From NCBI GenBank assembly GCA_030827135.1, contig JAURFE010000001.1:276569-340568 (forward strand): a stretch of 64,000 bases of DNA. Reading direction: 5' to 3'. Position 1 is the first letter of the stretch; each line of letters begins with the position of its first letter. Made by a program: the position numbers and the translations under genes. Shown one piece after another: positions 25,627 to 35,369 of the stretch. Source of the DNA: Vicinamibacterales bacterium (GTDB lineage Bacteria; Acidobacteriota; Vicinamibacteria; Vicinamibacterales; SCN-69-37). Below the pieces are notes generated by a model. That model was not told the origin of the DNA. It made no database searches and saw only the letters and a program-made list of their open reading frames with translations.

Positions 25627-28191
25627 GTGACCAAGCCCGCCCAGACCCCGCCCGCCGGCTCCGCCGCGCCACACGTGGACCCCGTGTGCAGCATGACGGT
25701 TGACCCGGCGAAAGCCAAAGGGGGCTCTGCGGACTTCAATGGCCGGACCTATTGGTTCTGCAGCCCGGGCTGCAAGGCCAAGTTCGAGGCCGATCCAGCC
25801 GGGGTGCTCGAAAAGCGCCGGCAGAAGGACCAGCTCGCCCAGGCCTCCAAGCCGGCCAAGCCGGCCATGGCGCTGACACCGGCCGAGCCGGCCGGCCACA
25901 GCTGCTGCCGTACGCAGTCGCAGTGCCACAGCGACAAGACGTCGGCGGCCACGGCGGCGTCCGGTGCCGGAGCGGCTGCCGCCCCAGGCGCGACCGTCTG
26001 GATCTGCCCGATGGACCCCGAGGTGCGTGAATCGAAGCCTGGTGACTGCCCCATCTGCGGCATGGCGCTCGAACCGGAGTTGTCGGCGGTGCCGGCCCCG
26101 ACCGTCGAGTGGACCTGTCCGATGCACCCCGAGGTCGTGCAGTCGGAACCCGGGTCGTGCCCGATCTGCGGCATGGCCCTCGAACCCAGAACCGTGACGC
26201 CCGAAGAGCCGGTCAACCATGAGTTGATCGACATGACGCGGCGCTTCTGGGCGTCGCTGGCGCTTGCCGTGCCGACCATGGGGGTCGCGATGGGCGAGAT
26301 GTTCGGGTGGCTCCCGGTCTCGATGCGGACGGCTGGATGGATTCAGATGGCCCTGGCGACGCCGGTGGCGACCTGGGCGGCCTGGCCGTTCTACGTCCGC
26401 GCCGTCAACTCGGTCCGCAACCGCAGCCTGAACATGTTCACGCTCATCGGGCTCGGCGTGAGCGTCGCCTATCTCTACAGCCTCGTCGCCCAGATCGTGC
26501 CCGGCGTGTTCCCGCACCAGTTCAGCCACGGCGGGGCGGTGGCCGTCTACTTCGAGGCCGCGGCAGTCATCGTCACTCTCATCCTGCTGGGACAGGTGCT
26601 GGAACTGCGCGCCCGCAGCGAGACGAGCGCGGCCATTCGCAAGTTGCTCAAGCTCGCGCCGGCGACCGCCCGCGTGATCGGCGACGACGGCGCCGAGCGT
26701 GAAGTGCCGCTGCCGCACGTGGTGGTGGGTAATCGGCTTCGCGTGCGGCCGGGCGAAAAGGTGCCGGTCGACGGCGTGGTGCTCGAGGGCGAGAGCCGGG
26801 TTGATGAATCCATGGTCTCCGGCGAGCCGGTGCCCGTGCATAAGACCGCCGGCGACCGTGTCGTCGGCGCCACGATCAACGGAACCGGCGCCTTCGTCAT
26901 GCGGGCCGAGCGGGTCGGCAGCGAAACATTGCTTGCGCGCATCGTCGCGATGGTCGCGGAAGCCCAGCGGAGCCGGGCGCCGATTCAGCGCCTGGCCGAC
27001 AAGGTATCGGCGATCTTCGTGCCGGTCGTGATCCTTGTGGCGGTCCTGACGTTCATCGGCTGGAGTGTGTGGGGCCCGGAGCCGCGCATGGCGCACGGCC
27101 TGATCAACGCCGTGGCAGTGCTCATCATCGCGTGTCCCTGTGCGCTCGGGCTCGCGACGCCCATGTCGATCATGGTCGCAACCGGTCGCGGCGCCTCGCT
27201 CGGGGTGCTCTTCCGCAACGCCGAGGCCATCGAAACCCTGCGCACCGTCGACACTCTGGTGTTTGACAAGACCGGCACGCTGACCGAGGGCAAGCCCTCG
27301 CTGGTGTCGGTCGAGCCGGTTCCGGGCGCCCCGGAGCACTGGCTAGCGCTCGCCGCGTCCGTCGAACTGGGGAGTGAACACCCGCTGGCGTCCGCGATCG
27401 TCAAGGGCGCCGAGTCGCGCGGCACCCTGCCGGCGCCGGTGGAGAGTTTCGAATCCGTGACCGGGTTCGGGGTGCGAGGCCTCGTGTCCGGCCGGTCCGT
27501 CCTGGTCGGCAGTCCGGAGTTCCTGGTGCGTGAGGGGATTGCCGTCGACCGACTCGGCGCCCAGTGCGAGACGCTGCGCGGCCAGGGCCAGACCGTGATG
27601 CTCGTGGCGGTCGACGGCCGGCTGGCCGGACTGCTGGGCGTGGCCGATCCCATCAAGGCGAGCACGCCGGAGGCCCTGGCCGCTCTCAGGCGCGACGGCT
27701 TGCGCCTGGTGATGCTCACCGGTGACAACGAGACGACCGCCAGGACGGTTGCCGCGCAGCTCGGCATCGATGACGTGCGCGCCGGGGTGAAACCCGACGG
27801 CAAGGCGGACGTCATCAAGGCGTTGCAGGCCGAGGGGCGGGTGGTGGCGATGGCGGGCGACGGCATCAACGACGCTCCGGCGCTGGCGCAGGCGGAGGTC
27901 GGCATTGCCATGGGCACGGGCACTGACGTCGCCATGGAGAGCGCCGGCGTGACCCTCGTCAAGGGTGATCTGCGCGGCGTCATCCGCGCGCGCGAACTGT
28001 CGGTGCGCACGATGGCCAACATCCGCCAGAACCTGTTTTTTGCGTTCGTCTACAACACACTCGGCGTGCCGGTGGCCGCGGGCGTGCTCTACCCGGTCTT
28101 CGGCCTGCTGCTCAGCCCGATGCTGGCCGCCGGGGCGATGAGCCTCAGCTCGGTGTCGGTCATCGGTAACGCCCTGCAATTGCGGAAGTAG
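25627..28191 (+). CDS. copA: Copper-type P1B-ATPase with YHS and two HMBD domains
   Basis: This 854-residue pump probably exports Cu+ or Ag+ across the inner membrane. The N-terminus carries a YHS domain (about 17-55, [16 protein letters not shown]) and a Cys/His-rich linker ([15 protein letters not shown]). Two heavy-metal-binding modules follow, [18 protein letters not shown] and [18 protein letters not shown]. The ATPase core has the TGE-type loop ([10 protein letters not shown]), the ion-pathway motif C503-P-C505, phosphorylated Asp547 in [10 protein letters not shown], and [14 protein letters not shown]. Eight membrane helices are expected. The start is GTG 25627 behind AGGAGG. Classical GMxCxxC HMA domains are absent. 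Specificity is inferred from CPC. Confidence 0.93.
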   Translation: MTKPAQTPPAGSAAPHVDPVCSMTVDPAKAKGGSADFNGRTYWFCSPGCKAKFEADPAGVLEKRRQKDQLAQASKPAKPAMALTPAEPAGHSCCRTQSQCHSDKTSAATAASGAGAAAAPGATVWICPMDPEVRESKPGDCPICGMALEPELSAVPAPTVEWTCPMHPEVVQSEPGSCPICGMALEPRTVTPEEPVNHELIDMTRRFWASLALAVPTMGVAMGEMFGWLPVSMRTAGWIQMALATPVATWAAWPFYVRAVNSVRNRSLNMFTLIGLGVSVAYLYSLVAQIVPGVFPHQFSHGGAVAVYFEAAAVIVTLILLGQVLELRARSETSAAIRKLLKLAPATARVIGDDGAEREVPLPHVVVGNRLRVRPGEKVPVDGVVLEGESRVDESMVSGEPVPVHKTAGDRVVGATINGTGAFVMRAERVGSETLLARIVAMVAEAQRSRAPIQRLADKVSAIFVPVVILVAVLTFIGWSVWGPEPRMAHGLINAVAVLIIACPCALGLATPMSIMVATGRGASLGVLFRNAEAIETLRTVDTLVFDKTGTLTEGKPSLVSVEPVPGAPEHWLALAASVELGSEHPLASAIVKGAESRGTLPAPVESFESVTGFGVRGLVSGRSVLVGSPEFLVREGIAVDRLGAQCETLRGQGQTVMLVAVDGRLAGLLGVADPIKASTPEALAALRRDGLRLVMLTGDNETTARTVAAQLGIDDVRAGVKPDGKADVIKALQAEGRVVAMAGDGINDAPALAQAEVGIAMGTGTDVAMESAGVTLVKGDLRGVIRARELSVRTMANIRQNLFFAFVYNTLGVPVAAGVLYPVFGLLLSPMLAAGAMSLSSVSVIGNALQLRK

Positions 28192-28271
28192 AAGTACCTC
28201 CGGCGACGGCGGCCTGGTGTCTGCGTGGCAGGCGCCAGGCCGTTCGATGAAGGACTGACCGTCACGCGAAA

Positions 28272-28296
28272 GGCCCGGTGGCGAAAGCTGCCGGGG
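28272..28296 (+). repeat. T-less copy of the groEL terminator hairpin
   Basis: GGCCCGGTGGCGAAAGCTGC, then CGGGG. This repeats 24 consecutive bases of the groEL terminator at 25403 but is followed by GTGCAGGC instead of T residues. It lies between the copper ATPase gene and the lipoprotein gene, so the two hairpins bracket the ATPase gene. It may be a weak or decayed terminator. Confidence 0.8.
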
Positions 28297-28330
28297 TGCA
28301 GGCTATTACAATGACCAGCGACCGAGGGAG

Positions 28331-28999
28331 ATGCCCGTGACACGACGACACCCATTGCTCTTCACACTCGTCGCTACATCGCTGGCTGTGGTCGCCTGCA
28401 GCGCAAGCCTCCCGACGAAACCAGAAGCGGCCGCGGCGTTGTCCACGGCCATCGAGTCCACGCTCACCAGGACGCTGCCGGCGGCGACGTATTGCTCGAC
28501 GACGACTCCGGACTTTTCCTTCGCGAACATGAGCCAGATCGATTTCGTGGAGATGTTGCAGAACCTGAAAGACAAAGCGCCGCTGTACGACGCGACGACG
28601 GCCGGCGTCGTCCGGGTCGAGCTCAAGGAGTTTCCATTCAATCCAGCCGGGCGCTCGCCCGATCCGTCGTGTGACGCGGTACACGCACAGTCCAAGCAGG
28701 CCGGCTACTTGAGCACTCAGGTGCGCCTCGCCATGGTGCGCACCACGCTGACGCCAAAAGGCACGGCCGCGGGCATCGAATTCGACAAGCCGATCGACGT
28801 CGCGACGCGTGAGGTGGTGGACGTGACCGACGTTCGGACCGAACGCGGCGGGATCGTGGCTGTGGCATACACCTGGCAATGGAAAGCCACGACGATGGCC
28901 GAAGTGATTGGCTACACGCCCGCAGCGCCGAAGGAGGCCGTCGCACGCCTCCGCCGGTCAGACGACGGCTGGGTCGTCAGTGACGCGGGAGTGAAGTAG
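28331..28999 (+). CDS. Putative lipoprotein, function unknown
   Basis: This 222-residue protein has a lipoprotein signal peptide ending in the lipobox VVAC (Cys near residue 23). The mature part looks like one alpha/beta domain, with a segment STTTPDFSFANMSQIDFVEM and a C-terminal beta-rich region. The internal cysteines near 56 and 116 could form a disulphide. GGGAG lies upstream of the ATG. I do not recognise a family. It stands alone between the copper pump and the peptidase gene. Confidence 0.75.
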   Translation: MPVTRRHPLLFTLVATSLAVVACSASLPTKPEAAAALSTAIESTLTRTLPAATYCSTTTPDFSFANMSQIDFVEMLQNLKDKAPLYDATTAGVVRVELKEFPFNPAGRSPDPSCDAVHAQSKQAGYLSTQVRLAMVRTTLTPKGTAAGIEFDKPIDVATREVVDVTDVRTERGGIVAVAYTWQWKATTMAEVIGYTPAAPKEAVARLRRSDDGWVVSDAGVK

Positions 29000-29140
29000 A
29001 TTTGCGAGTGAAAGTGAAACCCAACGCCCATGCCTCGTCACTGACACTGGAGCCTGACGAGTCATCAAGAGCGGCGCGTCTGCCCGCCTCAAGGTACTGA
29101 CAATCGCCGGACAATGACCTCCCGGTCTAATATCTCCACC

Positions 29141-30628
29141 ATGCCGAAACATACCTCGTTCCTGTCCCGCACACTGCTTGTCGTCGTTGCAGGCCTGGCG
29201 CTGGCCCCTCTAGCCGTACTGGCCCGGCAAGACAGCGCCGATGCCACGCTGGCGAAGATCCGCGCCGAAGGCATGGAGCGCTCGACGGCCATGTCGCTGT
29301 TTCTGACCCTGACCGACGGCTTCGGTGGGCGCCTGACGGGAGCGCCCTCGCACGTCCGGTCCGCGAACTGGGCCCGTGACCGCTTCGCGGAATGGGGCCT
29401 CACGAATGCGAGGCTGGAACCCTTCGAGTTCGGGGCTGGGTGGGAACTGCTCCATGTATCGGCGGCCATGACAGAGCCGCGGTATTTTCCGCTGATCGCC
29501 TATCCCGAAGCGTGGACATCATCGACCGCAGGCCCACTCAACGGCCGCGTCGTCTACCTCGGCGACAAAACGGCCGCGCAGGTCACGGCCATGGGCGAGT
29601 CGCTGAAAGGTGCGACCGTCCTCACCCACCCGCCGGTCACCACGTTCATTGATCGCGATCGCCCGCAGCCGGGCCTCGTGGACGCGCCAACCGCAACGGG
29701 CAACCCGTCGCTCCCGCAGGCGCGCTCACCGATCCCGGGGGCCACACTCGCGTCACTGCTCAAGCAGTTCGGTGCCGGCGTGGCGATTCGGCCAAGCGCC
29801 TACACTGACGGCACCGTCGGTGTGCTCGGCAACCGGAACACGCCTCGCGATGCCGTGCCGACGATCGTCATCGGCACCGAGCAATACAACATGATGGCGC
29901 GCCTTGCCGCGGCTGGGCAGCCGGTGTCGATGGCCGTTGAATCGCGCGTACGCCATCACGACACCGACCGCAACAGCTACAACGTCATTGCCGAGATCGC
30001 CGGCACCGACCCGGCCGTGCGCGACGAATACGTGCTCATCGGTGCGCACCTCGATTCCTGGCACTCGGCCAACGGCGCCACCGACAACGCTGACGGCGTG
30101 GCAGCCGTGATGGAGGCGATGCGCATTCTCCGCGCGATCGGCGCGGCGCCGCGACGGACGATCCGCGTGGCGCTGTGGAGCGGCGAAGAACAGGGGCTGC
30201 TTGGCGCCCGCGCCTACATCGCGCAGCACCTCGCCACGCCGGAACTGCAGGCGAAGCTGCAGGTGTATCTGAACGACGATCCAGGCAGCGGGCGCACACT
30301 GGGCTTCTACATGGAGAAAAACGAAGCGGCGAAGATGTTCTTCGACCGCTGGCTCACTCCCCTGCGCGATCTGGGCATGACGATGAACGTCATGGAAGGG
30401 ATCGGATCGACCGACCACGTGCCGTTTGTGCAGGCGGGCATGCCGGCATTTAACGCCATCAAGGATTTTGACGCCTACGACGTGCGCACACGCCACACCA
30501 ACGCGGATTTCCCGGAGCGCATGAGTGAAGCCGAGCTGAAACAGCAGGCCGTGGTGATGGCGACCTTCGCGTGGCAGGCCGCGATGATGAAGGAGCGTAT
30601 GCCCCGATTGCCGCAGGTGCCTCGATGA
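29141..30628 (+). CDS. Exported M28-family zinc peptidase
   Basis: The 495-residue protein starts at MPKHTSFLSRTLLVVVAG, a signal peptide; nine more codons are open upstream. A PA-like inserted region comes before the peptidase domain. The zinc-ligand series of family M28 is visible: His near 303 (GAHLDSW), Asp (ATDNADGVAA), catalytic and ligand Glu pair (SGEEQGLLGA), Asp (LNDDPGSGR) and His (STDHVPF). It probably acts as an extracytoplasmic aminopeptidase or carboxypeptidase. Its stop overlaps the next small gene as ATGA. Confidence 0.92.
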   Translation: MPKHTSFLSRTLLVVVAGLALAPLAVLARQDSADATLAKIRAEGMERSTAMSLFLTLTDGFGGRLTGAPSHVRSANWARDRFAEWGLTNARLEPFEFGAGWELLHVSAAMTEPRYFPLIAYPEAWTSSTAGPLNGRVVYLGDKTAAQVTAMGESLKGATVLTHPPVTTFIDRDRPQPGLVDAPTATGNPSLPQARSPIPGATLASLLKQFGAGVAIRPSAYTDGTVGVLGNRNTPRDAVPTIVIGTEQYNMMARLAAAGQPVSMAVESRVRHHDTDRNSYNVIAEIAGTDPAVRDEYVLIGAHLDSWHSANGATDNADGVAAVMEAMRILRAIGAAPRRTIRVALWSGEEQGLLGARAYIAQHLATPELQAKLQVYLNDDPGSGRTLGFYMEKNEAAKMFFDRWLTPLRDLGMTMNVMEGIGSTDHVPFVQAGMPAFNAIKDFDAYDVRTRHTNADFPERMSEAELKQQAVVMATFAWQAAMMKERMPRLPQVPR

Positions 30629-30819
30629 AGAATCCGTTGACTCCGGGCAAGTCCGCTCCCGTCAGGACGTGGACCGACTTTGCCCTGCTCGCGCGGGATG
30701 CGCGGCACTTCGAGACCACCGTGATCGAGGTCGAGTCGTCGGCCCACCACGCGGCGGTCCTCAAGGCGCTCAACGATGCCACCCGGCCGTATGCCGTCTG
30801 CATCCTGAAGCCGAAGTAA
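30625..30819 (+). CDS. Small protein coupled to the M28 peptidase
   Basis: This 64-residue protein starts at ATG 30625, in an ATGA overlap with the peptidase stop. It is soluble and begins MKNPLTPGKSAPVRTWTDFA; the rest fits a small alpha/beta fold (HFETTVIEVESSAHHAAVLK). No family was recognised. The coupling and the 4-base gap to the SelO gene downstream support it as real and part of a three-gene operon. Confidence 0.65.
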   Translation: MKNPLTPGKSAPVRTWTDFALLARDARHFETTVIEVESSAHHAAVLKALNDATRPYAVCILKPK

Positions 30820-30823
30820 CGAC

Positions 30824-32263
30824 GTGCCAGGCTGGCGTCTCGAACACACGTACGCGGCGCTGCCGCCGCTGTTCTTTTCCGACATTCGCCCGACGCCGGT
30901 GGCGGGCCCGACGATGGTCGCGTTCAACGCGCCACTCGCGGTGGAACTGGGCCTCGATCCTGACGTGCTGAACGGCCGTGAGGGCGCAGACATTTTCGCC
31001 GGCAACGCCCTGCCTCCAGGCGCGCGTCCCATCGCGCAGGCGTATGCGGGTCACCAGTTCGGCCACTTCACCGCGCTCGGAGATGGCCGGGCGATTCTGC
31101 TGGGTGAGCAGGTCACGCCGTCCGGACATCGCCTCGATATCCAGTTGAAGGGCTCAGGCCCGACGCCATACGCGCGACGCGGAGACGGCCGTGCCGCGCT
31201 TGGACCGATGCTGCGGGAGTACATCATCAGCGAAGCCATGCACGCGCTCGGTATTCCGACGACGCGCAGCCTGGCCGTCGTGACGACGGGCGAAGCGGTC
31301 TATCGCGACTCGACACTGGATGGCGCCATCCTCACGCGTGTGGCCTCGAGCCACATTCGAGTAGGGACGATGCAGTGGGCGGCGGCGCACAGGGATCCGT
31401 CGGCGCTCGAAGCCCTGTCGAACTACACACGGAGGCGGCACTACCCCTCCATCCCTGACGGCGACGAGTCGCACCTGATGCTTCTTGACGCGATCGTCGA
31501 ACGACAGGCGGCCCTCATTGCCCGCTGGCAGCTCGTGGGCTTTATCCACGGTGTGATGAACACCGACAACATGGCGCTTTCGGGCGAGACCATCGACTAC
31601 GGGCCGTGTGCGTTCATGGACGCGTACGCCCCTGAGACGGTGTTCAGTTCCATCGACGCTGACGGCAGGTATGCGTACGGCAATCAGCCCCCGATCGCGT
31701 TGTGGAATCTGGCGCGGCTCGCCGAGGCGATGCTGCCCCTGTGCGGTCCCGACCGCGAGCGGGCCGTGACACGCGCGACCGCGTCGCTGGACCGCTTCGA
31801 GACACTCTTCGCCCGCCACTGGCTGGACGGGATGCGGGCGAAGCTCGGACTCTTCACGCAGGAACCCGAGGATCTTCAGCTCGTTGAGGACCTGCTGACG
31901 TGGATGCACCAGCAATCCGCCGACTTCACCAATACCTTCCGGGCGCTGACGGCCGGCCACCTGCCCGATCGCGCAGATTCAGGCTTCGACGAGTGGCACT
32001 TGCGGGTGACGGCGAGACGGACACGTCAGCCGCAGTCGCAGGCCGAGGTACACGCGTTGATGCGGGGTGCCAACCCGGCCGTCATTCCACGCAATCATCT
32101 GGTGGAGGCTTCGCTTCACGCGGCCACGACCCTCGGCGACCTGTCGGTGATGACCGGCCTGCTCGACGCGCTCGGGACGCCCTACGATCACGACCGCGAC
32201 GTGACCGCGTTCACGGCGCCGGCAGATACGGGTCGCCCCTATCAGACGTTTTGCGGCACCTGA
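30824..32263 (+). CDS. selO: Protein adenylyltransferase SelO (YdiU/UPF0061)
   Basis: SelO is a pseudokinase-fold enzyme that transfers AMP to Ser, Thr or Tyr of target proteins, with a role in redox stress in E. coli. The 479-residue length equals the bacterial family norm. Motifs include AYAGHQFGHFTALGDGRA, LDIQLKGSGPTPYARRGDG, the catalytic-loop region GVMNTDNMALSGETIDYGPC, and the terminal YQTFCGT with its cysteine, the usual regulatory position. The start is GTG 30824. It is probably cotranscribed with the M28 peptidase and the 64-residue protein. Confidence 0.95.
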   Translation: MPGWRLEHTYAALPPLFFSDIRPTPVAGPTMVAFNAPLAVELGLDPDVLNGREGADIFAGNALPPGARPIAQAYAGHQFGHFTALGDGRAILLGEQVTPSGHRLDIQLKGSGPTPYARRGDGRAALGPMLREYIISEAMHALGIPTTRSLAVVTTGEAVYRDSTLDGAILTRVASSHIRVGTMQWAAAHRDPSALEALSNYTRRRHYPSIPDGDESHLMLLDAIVERQAALIARWQLVGFIHGVMNTDNMALSGETIDYGPCAFMDAYAPETVFSSIDADGRYAYGNQPPIALWNLARLAEAMLPLCGPDRERAVTRATASLDRFETLFARHWLDGMRAKLGLFTQEPEDLQLVEDLLTWMHQQSADFTNTFRALTAGHLPDRADSGFDEWHLRVTARRTRQPQSQAEVHALMRGANPAVIPRNHLVEASLHAATTLGDLSVMTGLLDALGTPYDHDRDVTAFTAPADTGRPYQTFCGT

Positions 32264-32321
32264 GAGACTGCGCCAGAAACGCGCTGTTGAGGGAAGCCGA
32301 TCCGGCCTCCGGCGCCCACGC

Positions 32322-34316
32322 TCACTTCAGATACCTGGCGATCCACTCGACCCACCTGCGGTCCACGTCCTTCTGATGGACCGGATCGGACGGGCTGTGC
32401 CCAGGCAGCGGGTACCCGATGAACTCGACCGTCACGCCGTTGTCGCGAAGCGCGTGGTAGTAGCGATACGACTGCGTGATCGGCACGCGGTAGTCGCCGG
32501 TGTTCGACATCAGCAGCGTCGGCGCCTTGACCTTCGTGGCGTACGCGATCGGCGACTGTTCGATGGCCGCCTGCATACGTTTGGGATCGGTATACGGCGA
32601 TCCACCGAGCGCGTACCCACGACGCACATTGGCATCGCCGAGGTCGTACTGATCCATGTTGCTCGTCACCGCCGCGCCGGCCACACCGGCCTTCCACTGG
32701 TCCGGATAATTGCCCAGCAGCCACGTCGTCATGTACCCGCCGTATGACCAACCGGACACCGCCATCCGCGTCTCGTCGACGATGCCGCGGCGCTTGAGGT
32801 AGTCGACACCCGACATCACATCACGCCCTGGTCCTGCCCCTGCGTCGTTCCAAATCGCAGACATGAACCTGTTGCCGAGGTTGTCGCTGCCCCGGTAGTT
32901 GGGTTCAAAGACGAGCCAGCCCTGCGCGGCGAGCAGTTGCGAGCGCGCCGAGAACGAGACCTTGGATGACGCGCGCGGACCACCATGGATGTACAGCACG
33001 AGCGGGTACTTCCGTCCCTGCTCAAATCCGGGCGGGTACGTCACAACCCCATCCATCCGGAAGCCATCTGCACCATCCCACTCGATGGCCTCGGCCTTCC
33101 CGAGGTCCATGGCCGCGATGTGAGCGTTGAAGTCGGTAAGCCGCTCGGGCGCGGCGGTCTCCGAAGCGCGCCAGTAGAGCTCGCTCGGTCGATCGGCGGT
33201 GCTCGCGATAAACGCCATGCGGCCGTCGCGGCTCGTGCTGACCGACAAGCTGCCGAAGCCCGAGGCGACGACCAGAGGGCCAAAGTCGAGCTTGCGCGCG
33301 GCACCGTCGATCGGCTGCACCCACACGCCGGTCTTCGTGCCATCCGAGGCGCCGAGGAGCAGGGACTGACCGTCGCGCGTCCATGACGCGGTGAGGATGT
33401 GTCGATCGAGCATCGACGTCGCACTGCGCCCCTCGCCTCCGCTTGCCGGCGCAACGACGACCTCGTTGTTATTGCGCGTCTCGCCGCCCTTCGGGAACCA
33501 GTACAGGATCCGGGTGCCGTCTGGTGAAAACTGCGGCTGGGCTTCGTGATGAGTGCGGCTGGTGAGTGGGCGCATCCGGCCCGACTCGACATCAACGACG
33601 TGGATGGTGTTCTGATCGAAGTCACCGGAGTACGCGTTGGGCCGTCGCTCGATCGCAATCGTCCGGCCGTCAGGCGACCAGGATGGCGGCGGCGGCGGCG
33701 CGCCAGGCGCGTAGGTGATGGGCAGGGACCAGGAGCCGGACGTCACGCGGCGAGCCGTGCCTGTGTCGAGCGGCACGACCCACAGGTGCGAAGGCACTGG
33801 CGCCTCAAGCTGGAGAAAGCTGTTGTGCTGAATCTCGAAGGCGCGGTTGAACCGGTCCTCCCCTTCCTTTTTTGCCGGCTCGTCGAGTGCCGCGTAGGCA
33901 AACCCGCGACCGTCGGGCCGCCAGGAGTACGTCTGCACGCCCGTTGGTGAGAACGTGACCTGCCGGGCCTCGCCGCCCGACATCGGCAGCACGAAGACCT
34001 GTGCGCGGCCCTCGACGCTGGCCAGAAACGCGAGCGCCGATCCGTCCGGCGACCAGATCGGCATAGTCACCCCGCGGCGGCTGCTCAGCACGCGTTGCGT
34101 CTTCGTCGCAATCTCCACGAGTACCAGCTCCGCATCGGAACGGTTCTCCGCCATGTTCGTCCGGCTGACAACGATGACCGCAGTCCTGCCGTCGGGCGCG
34201 ATGGCTGGGTCACCCACGCGGACGACCGTGCGCGGCGTGTCGAGGTTGAAGCGGGCGGCGGGTTGCGCGGCAACAAGCAGCGCTGCAGCGACAAACAAAT
34301 GGTGCACGGCTGGCAT
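32322..34316 (-). CDS. Exported S9 prolyl-oligopeptidase-family peptidase
   Basis: This 664-residue protein has a signal peptide (MPAVHHLFVAAALLVAAQPA), a WD40/TolB-like beta-propeller (about 30-400, with repeated SPDG motifs such as IWSPDGSALAF and QFSPDGTRILY), and a C-terminal alpha/beta-hydrolase domain. The catalytic triad is visible as Ser524 (GWSYGG), Asp608 (NTGDYRV) and His640 (PGHSPSD). This is the layout of acylaminoacyl peptidase/DPP-type enzymes that trim short peptides. It is convergent with selO, 58 bases apart. The exact specificity cannot be read. Confidence 0.93.
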   Translation of the reverse strand: MPAVHHLFVAAALLVAAQPAARFNLDTPRTVVRVGDPAIAPDGRTAVIVVSRTNMAENRSDAELVLVEIATKTQRVLSSRRGVTMPIWSPDGSALAFLASVEGRAQVFVLPMSGGEARQVTFSPTGVQTYSWRPDGRGFAYAALDEPAKKEGEDRFNRAFEIQHNSFLQLEAPVPSHLWVVPLDTGTARRVTSGSWSLPITYAPGAPPPPPSWSPDGRTIAIERRPNAYSGDFDQNTIHVVDVESGRMRPLTSRTHHEAQPQFSPDGTRILYWFPKGGETRNNNEVVVAPASGGEGRSATSMLDRHILTASWTRDGQSLLLGASDGTKTGVWVQPIDGAARKLDFGPLVVASGFGSLSVSTSRDGRMAFIASTADRPSELYWRASETAAPERLTDFNAHIAAMDLGKAEAIEWDGADGFRMDGVVTYPPGFEQGRKYPLVLYIHGGPRASSKVSFSARSQLLAAQGWLVFEPNYRGSDNLGNRFMSAIWNDAGAGPGRDVMSGVDYLKRRGIVDETRMAVSGWSYGGYMTTWLLGNYPDQWKAGVAGAAVTSNMDQYDLGDANVRRGYALGGSPYTDPKRMQAAIEQSPIAYATKVKAPTLLMSNTGDYRVPITQSYRYYHALRDNGVTVEFIGYPLPGHSPSDPVHQKDVDRRWVEWIARYLK

Positions 34317-34456
34317 GGAGAGCCTCCTTCAGAGGGCACGAGAACTCCCGCGCAGTGTAGCCGAGGCGGGGACACGGGCAAAGCGCCGTCTGAAAGCACA
34401 CCCAGCCGTGCGCGCGCAGATTCTCAAGGCGATTCAGCCGGTGGGCGGCTTCGGGC

Positions 34457-35305
34457 TCATGGTGCGACAAAACGATTCAGCAGACGATTCTTCACCACGT
34501 GCCACAACGCGGGGCCGGGAGGCCCTTCGACAAACTCGCCCAGAAAGAACGTCACGTCGTCGTGCACGAGGGCCTCGGCGTCTGCGTGGGTGTGCAGGGC
34601 GGCCAGCAGGCGACCGGCCACTTCCTCGCAGGTGCCGCCGCCGGCCTCAAGCAGGCGGTCGATGCCGTGACGATCAAACTGGTTGTCCTCAGGACAGGTG
34701 GTCTCAAGCACGCCGTCGGTAATGAGCAGAAGGCGATCCCCGGGGCCCACCGTGAAGCGGTGCCGCGTGAATTCGGGTGTGAAGCCGACCCCAATCGGAA
34801 TGTCGATAAAGGCTGGGCGGCTCATCGGCACTGCGGCCTCTGATTGGAGCGCTCCCCACTGGCCCGTCCCGGCGCGATACAGCCAGCCCACCGGATGTCC
34901 CGCGTAACAGACCGTCAGGCGGCGCCGTGGCGGGTAGTAGGTGGCGAGCACGACGGTGGTCATCGCGCGCACGTCCTCCGCATTCAGGCGCGCGTTGAAC
35001 CGCGCCAGCACCTTGCGTTCGTCGATCACGTCGACGCTGCGGCGCAGATGATCGTGGATGCCGCGCCCGATCGCCGACACGGCTTCGCCGTGGCCCGCGA
35101 CATCAGCCAGGCACACGCGCGACATCAGCCCGGATCCACACTTCGACAGGTAGTGGATGTCGCCGCCGTGTGCGCCCTCGCACGGCCGGGAGTACATCAC
35201 CCCGCGCAGGCCGGGCAGTTCGACGATGTGATGCGTGACGCCGTTGCCCCCGCGCACTTCCCCGCAGGTAAATCCTTGGCCAGGCTGCAGCGCTTCGTCC
35301 GCCAT
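34457..35305 (-). CDS. SpoIIE/PP2C-type serine phosphatase
   Basis: The 282-residue protein starts at ATG 35305 (MADEALQPGQGF); the frame is open to 35665 but runs antisense through the neighbouring gene start. It is a stand-alone PPM-fold phosphatase with metal-binding aspartates in CLADVAGHGEAV, LLLITDGVLET and HDDVTFFLGEF. No sensor domain is attached. Such enzymes often act in partner-switching circuits with anti-sigma factors, but no partner gene is nearby. It is divergent from the BNR gene at 35370 with 64 bases between. The 140 bases downstream (34317-34456) hold nothing I can identify. Confidence 0.87.
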   Translation of the reverse strand: MADEALQPGQGFTCGEVRGGNGVTHHIVELPGLRGVMYSRPCEGAHGGDIHYLSKCGSGLMSRVCLADVAGHGEAVSAIGRGIHDHLRRSVDVIDERKVLARFNARLNAEDVRAMTTVVLATYYPPRRRLTVCYAGHPVGWLYRAGTGQWGALQSEAAVPMSRPAFIDIPIGVGFTPEFTRHRFTVGPGDRLLLITDGVLETTCPEDNQFDRHGIDRLLEAGGGTCEEVAGRLLAALHTHADAEALVHDDVTFFLGEFVEGPPGPALWHVVKNRLLNRFVAP

Positions 35306-35369
35306 GCCTGTCCACGATATCCCACGCGCCGCGACGAATCCGCTATGCTCCTGTGCGTTGGAGGCATAC

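Noticed and set aside
25492-27339. 615-codon minus-strand frame opposite the copper ATPase
   Set aside because: Antisense to a complete P1B-ATPase with all motifs; composition is typical of a GC shadow.
34317-34456. Possible small RNA gene in the gap downstream of the phosphatase gene
   Set aside because: No promoter, terminator or stable fold could be seen by eye.
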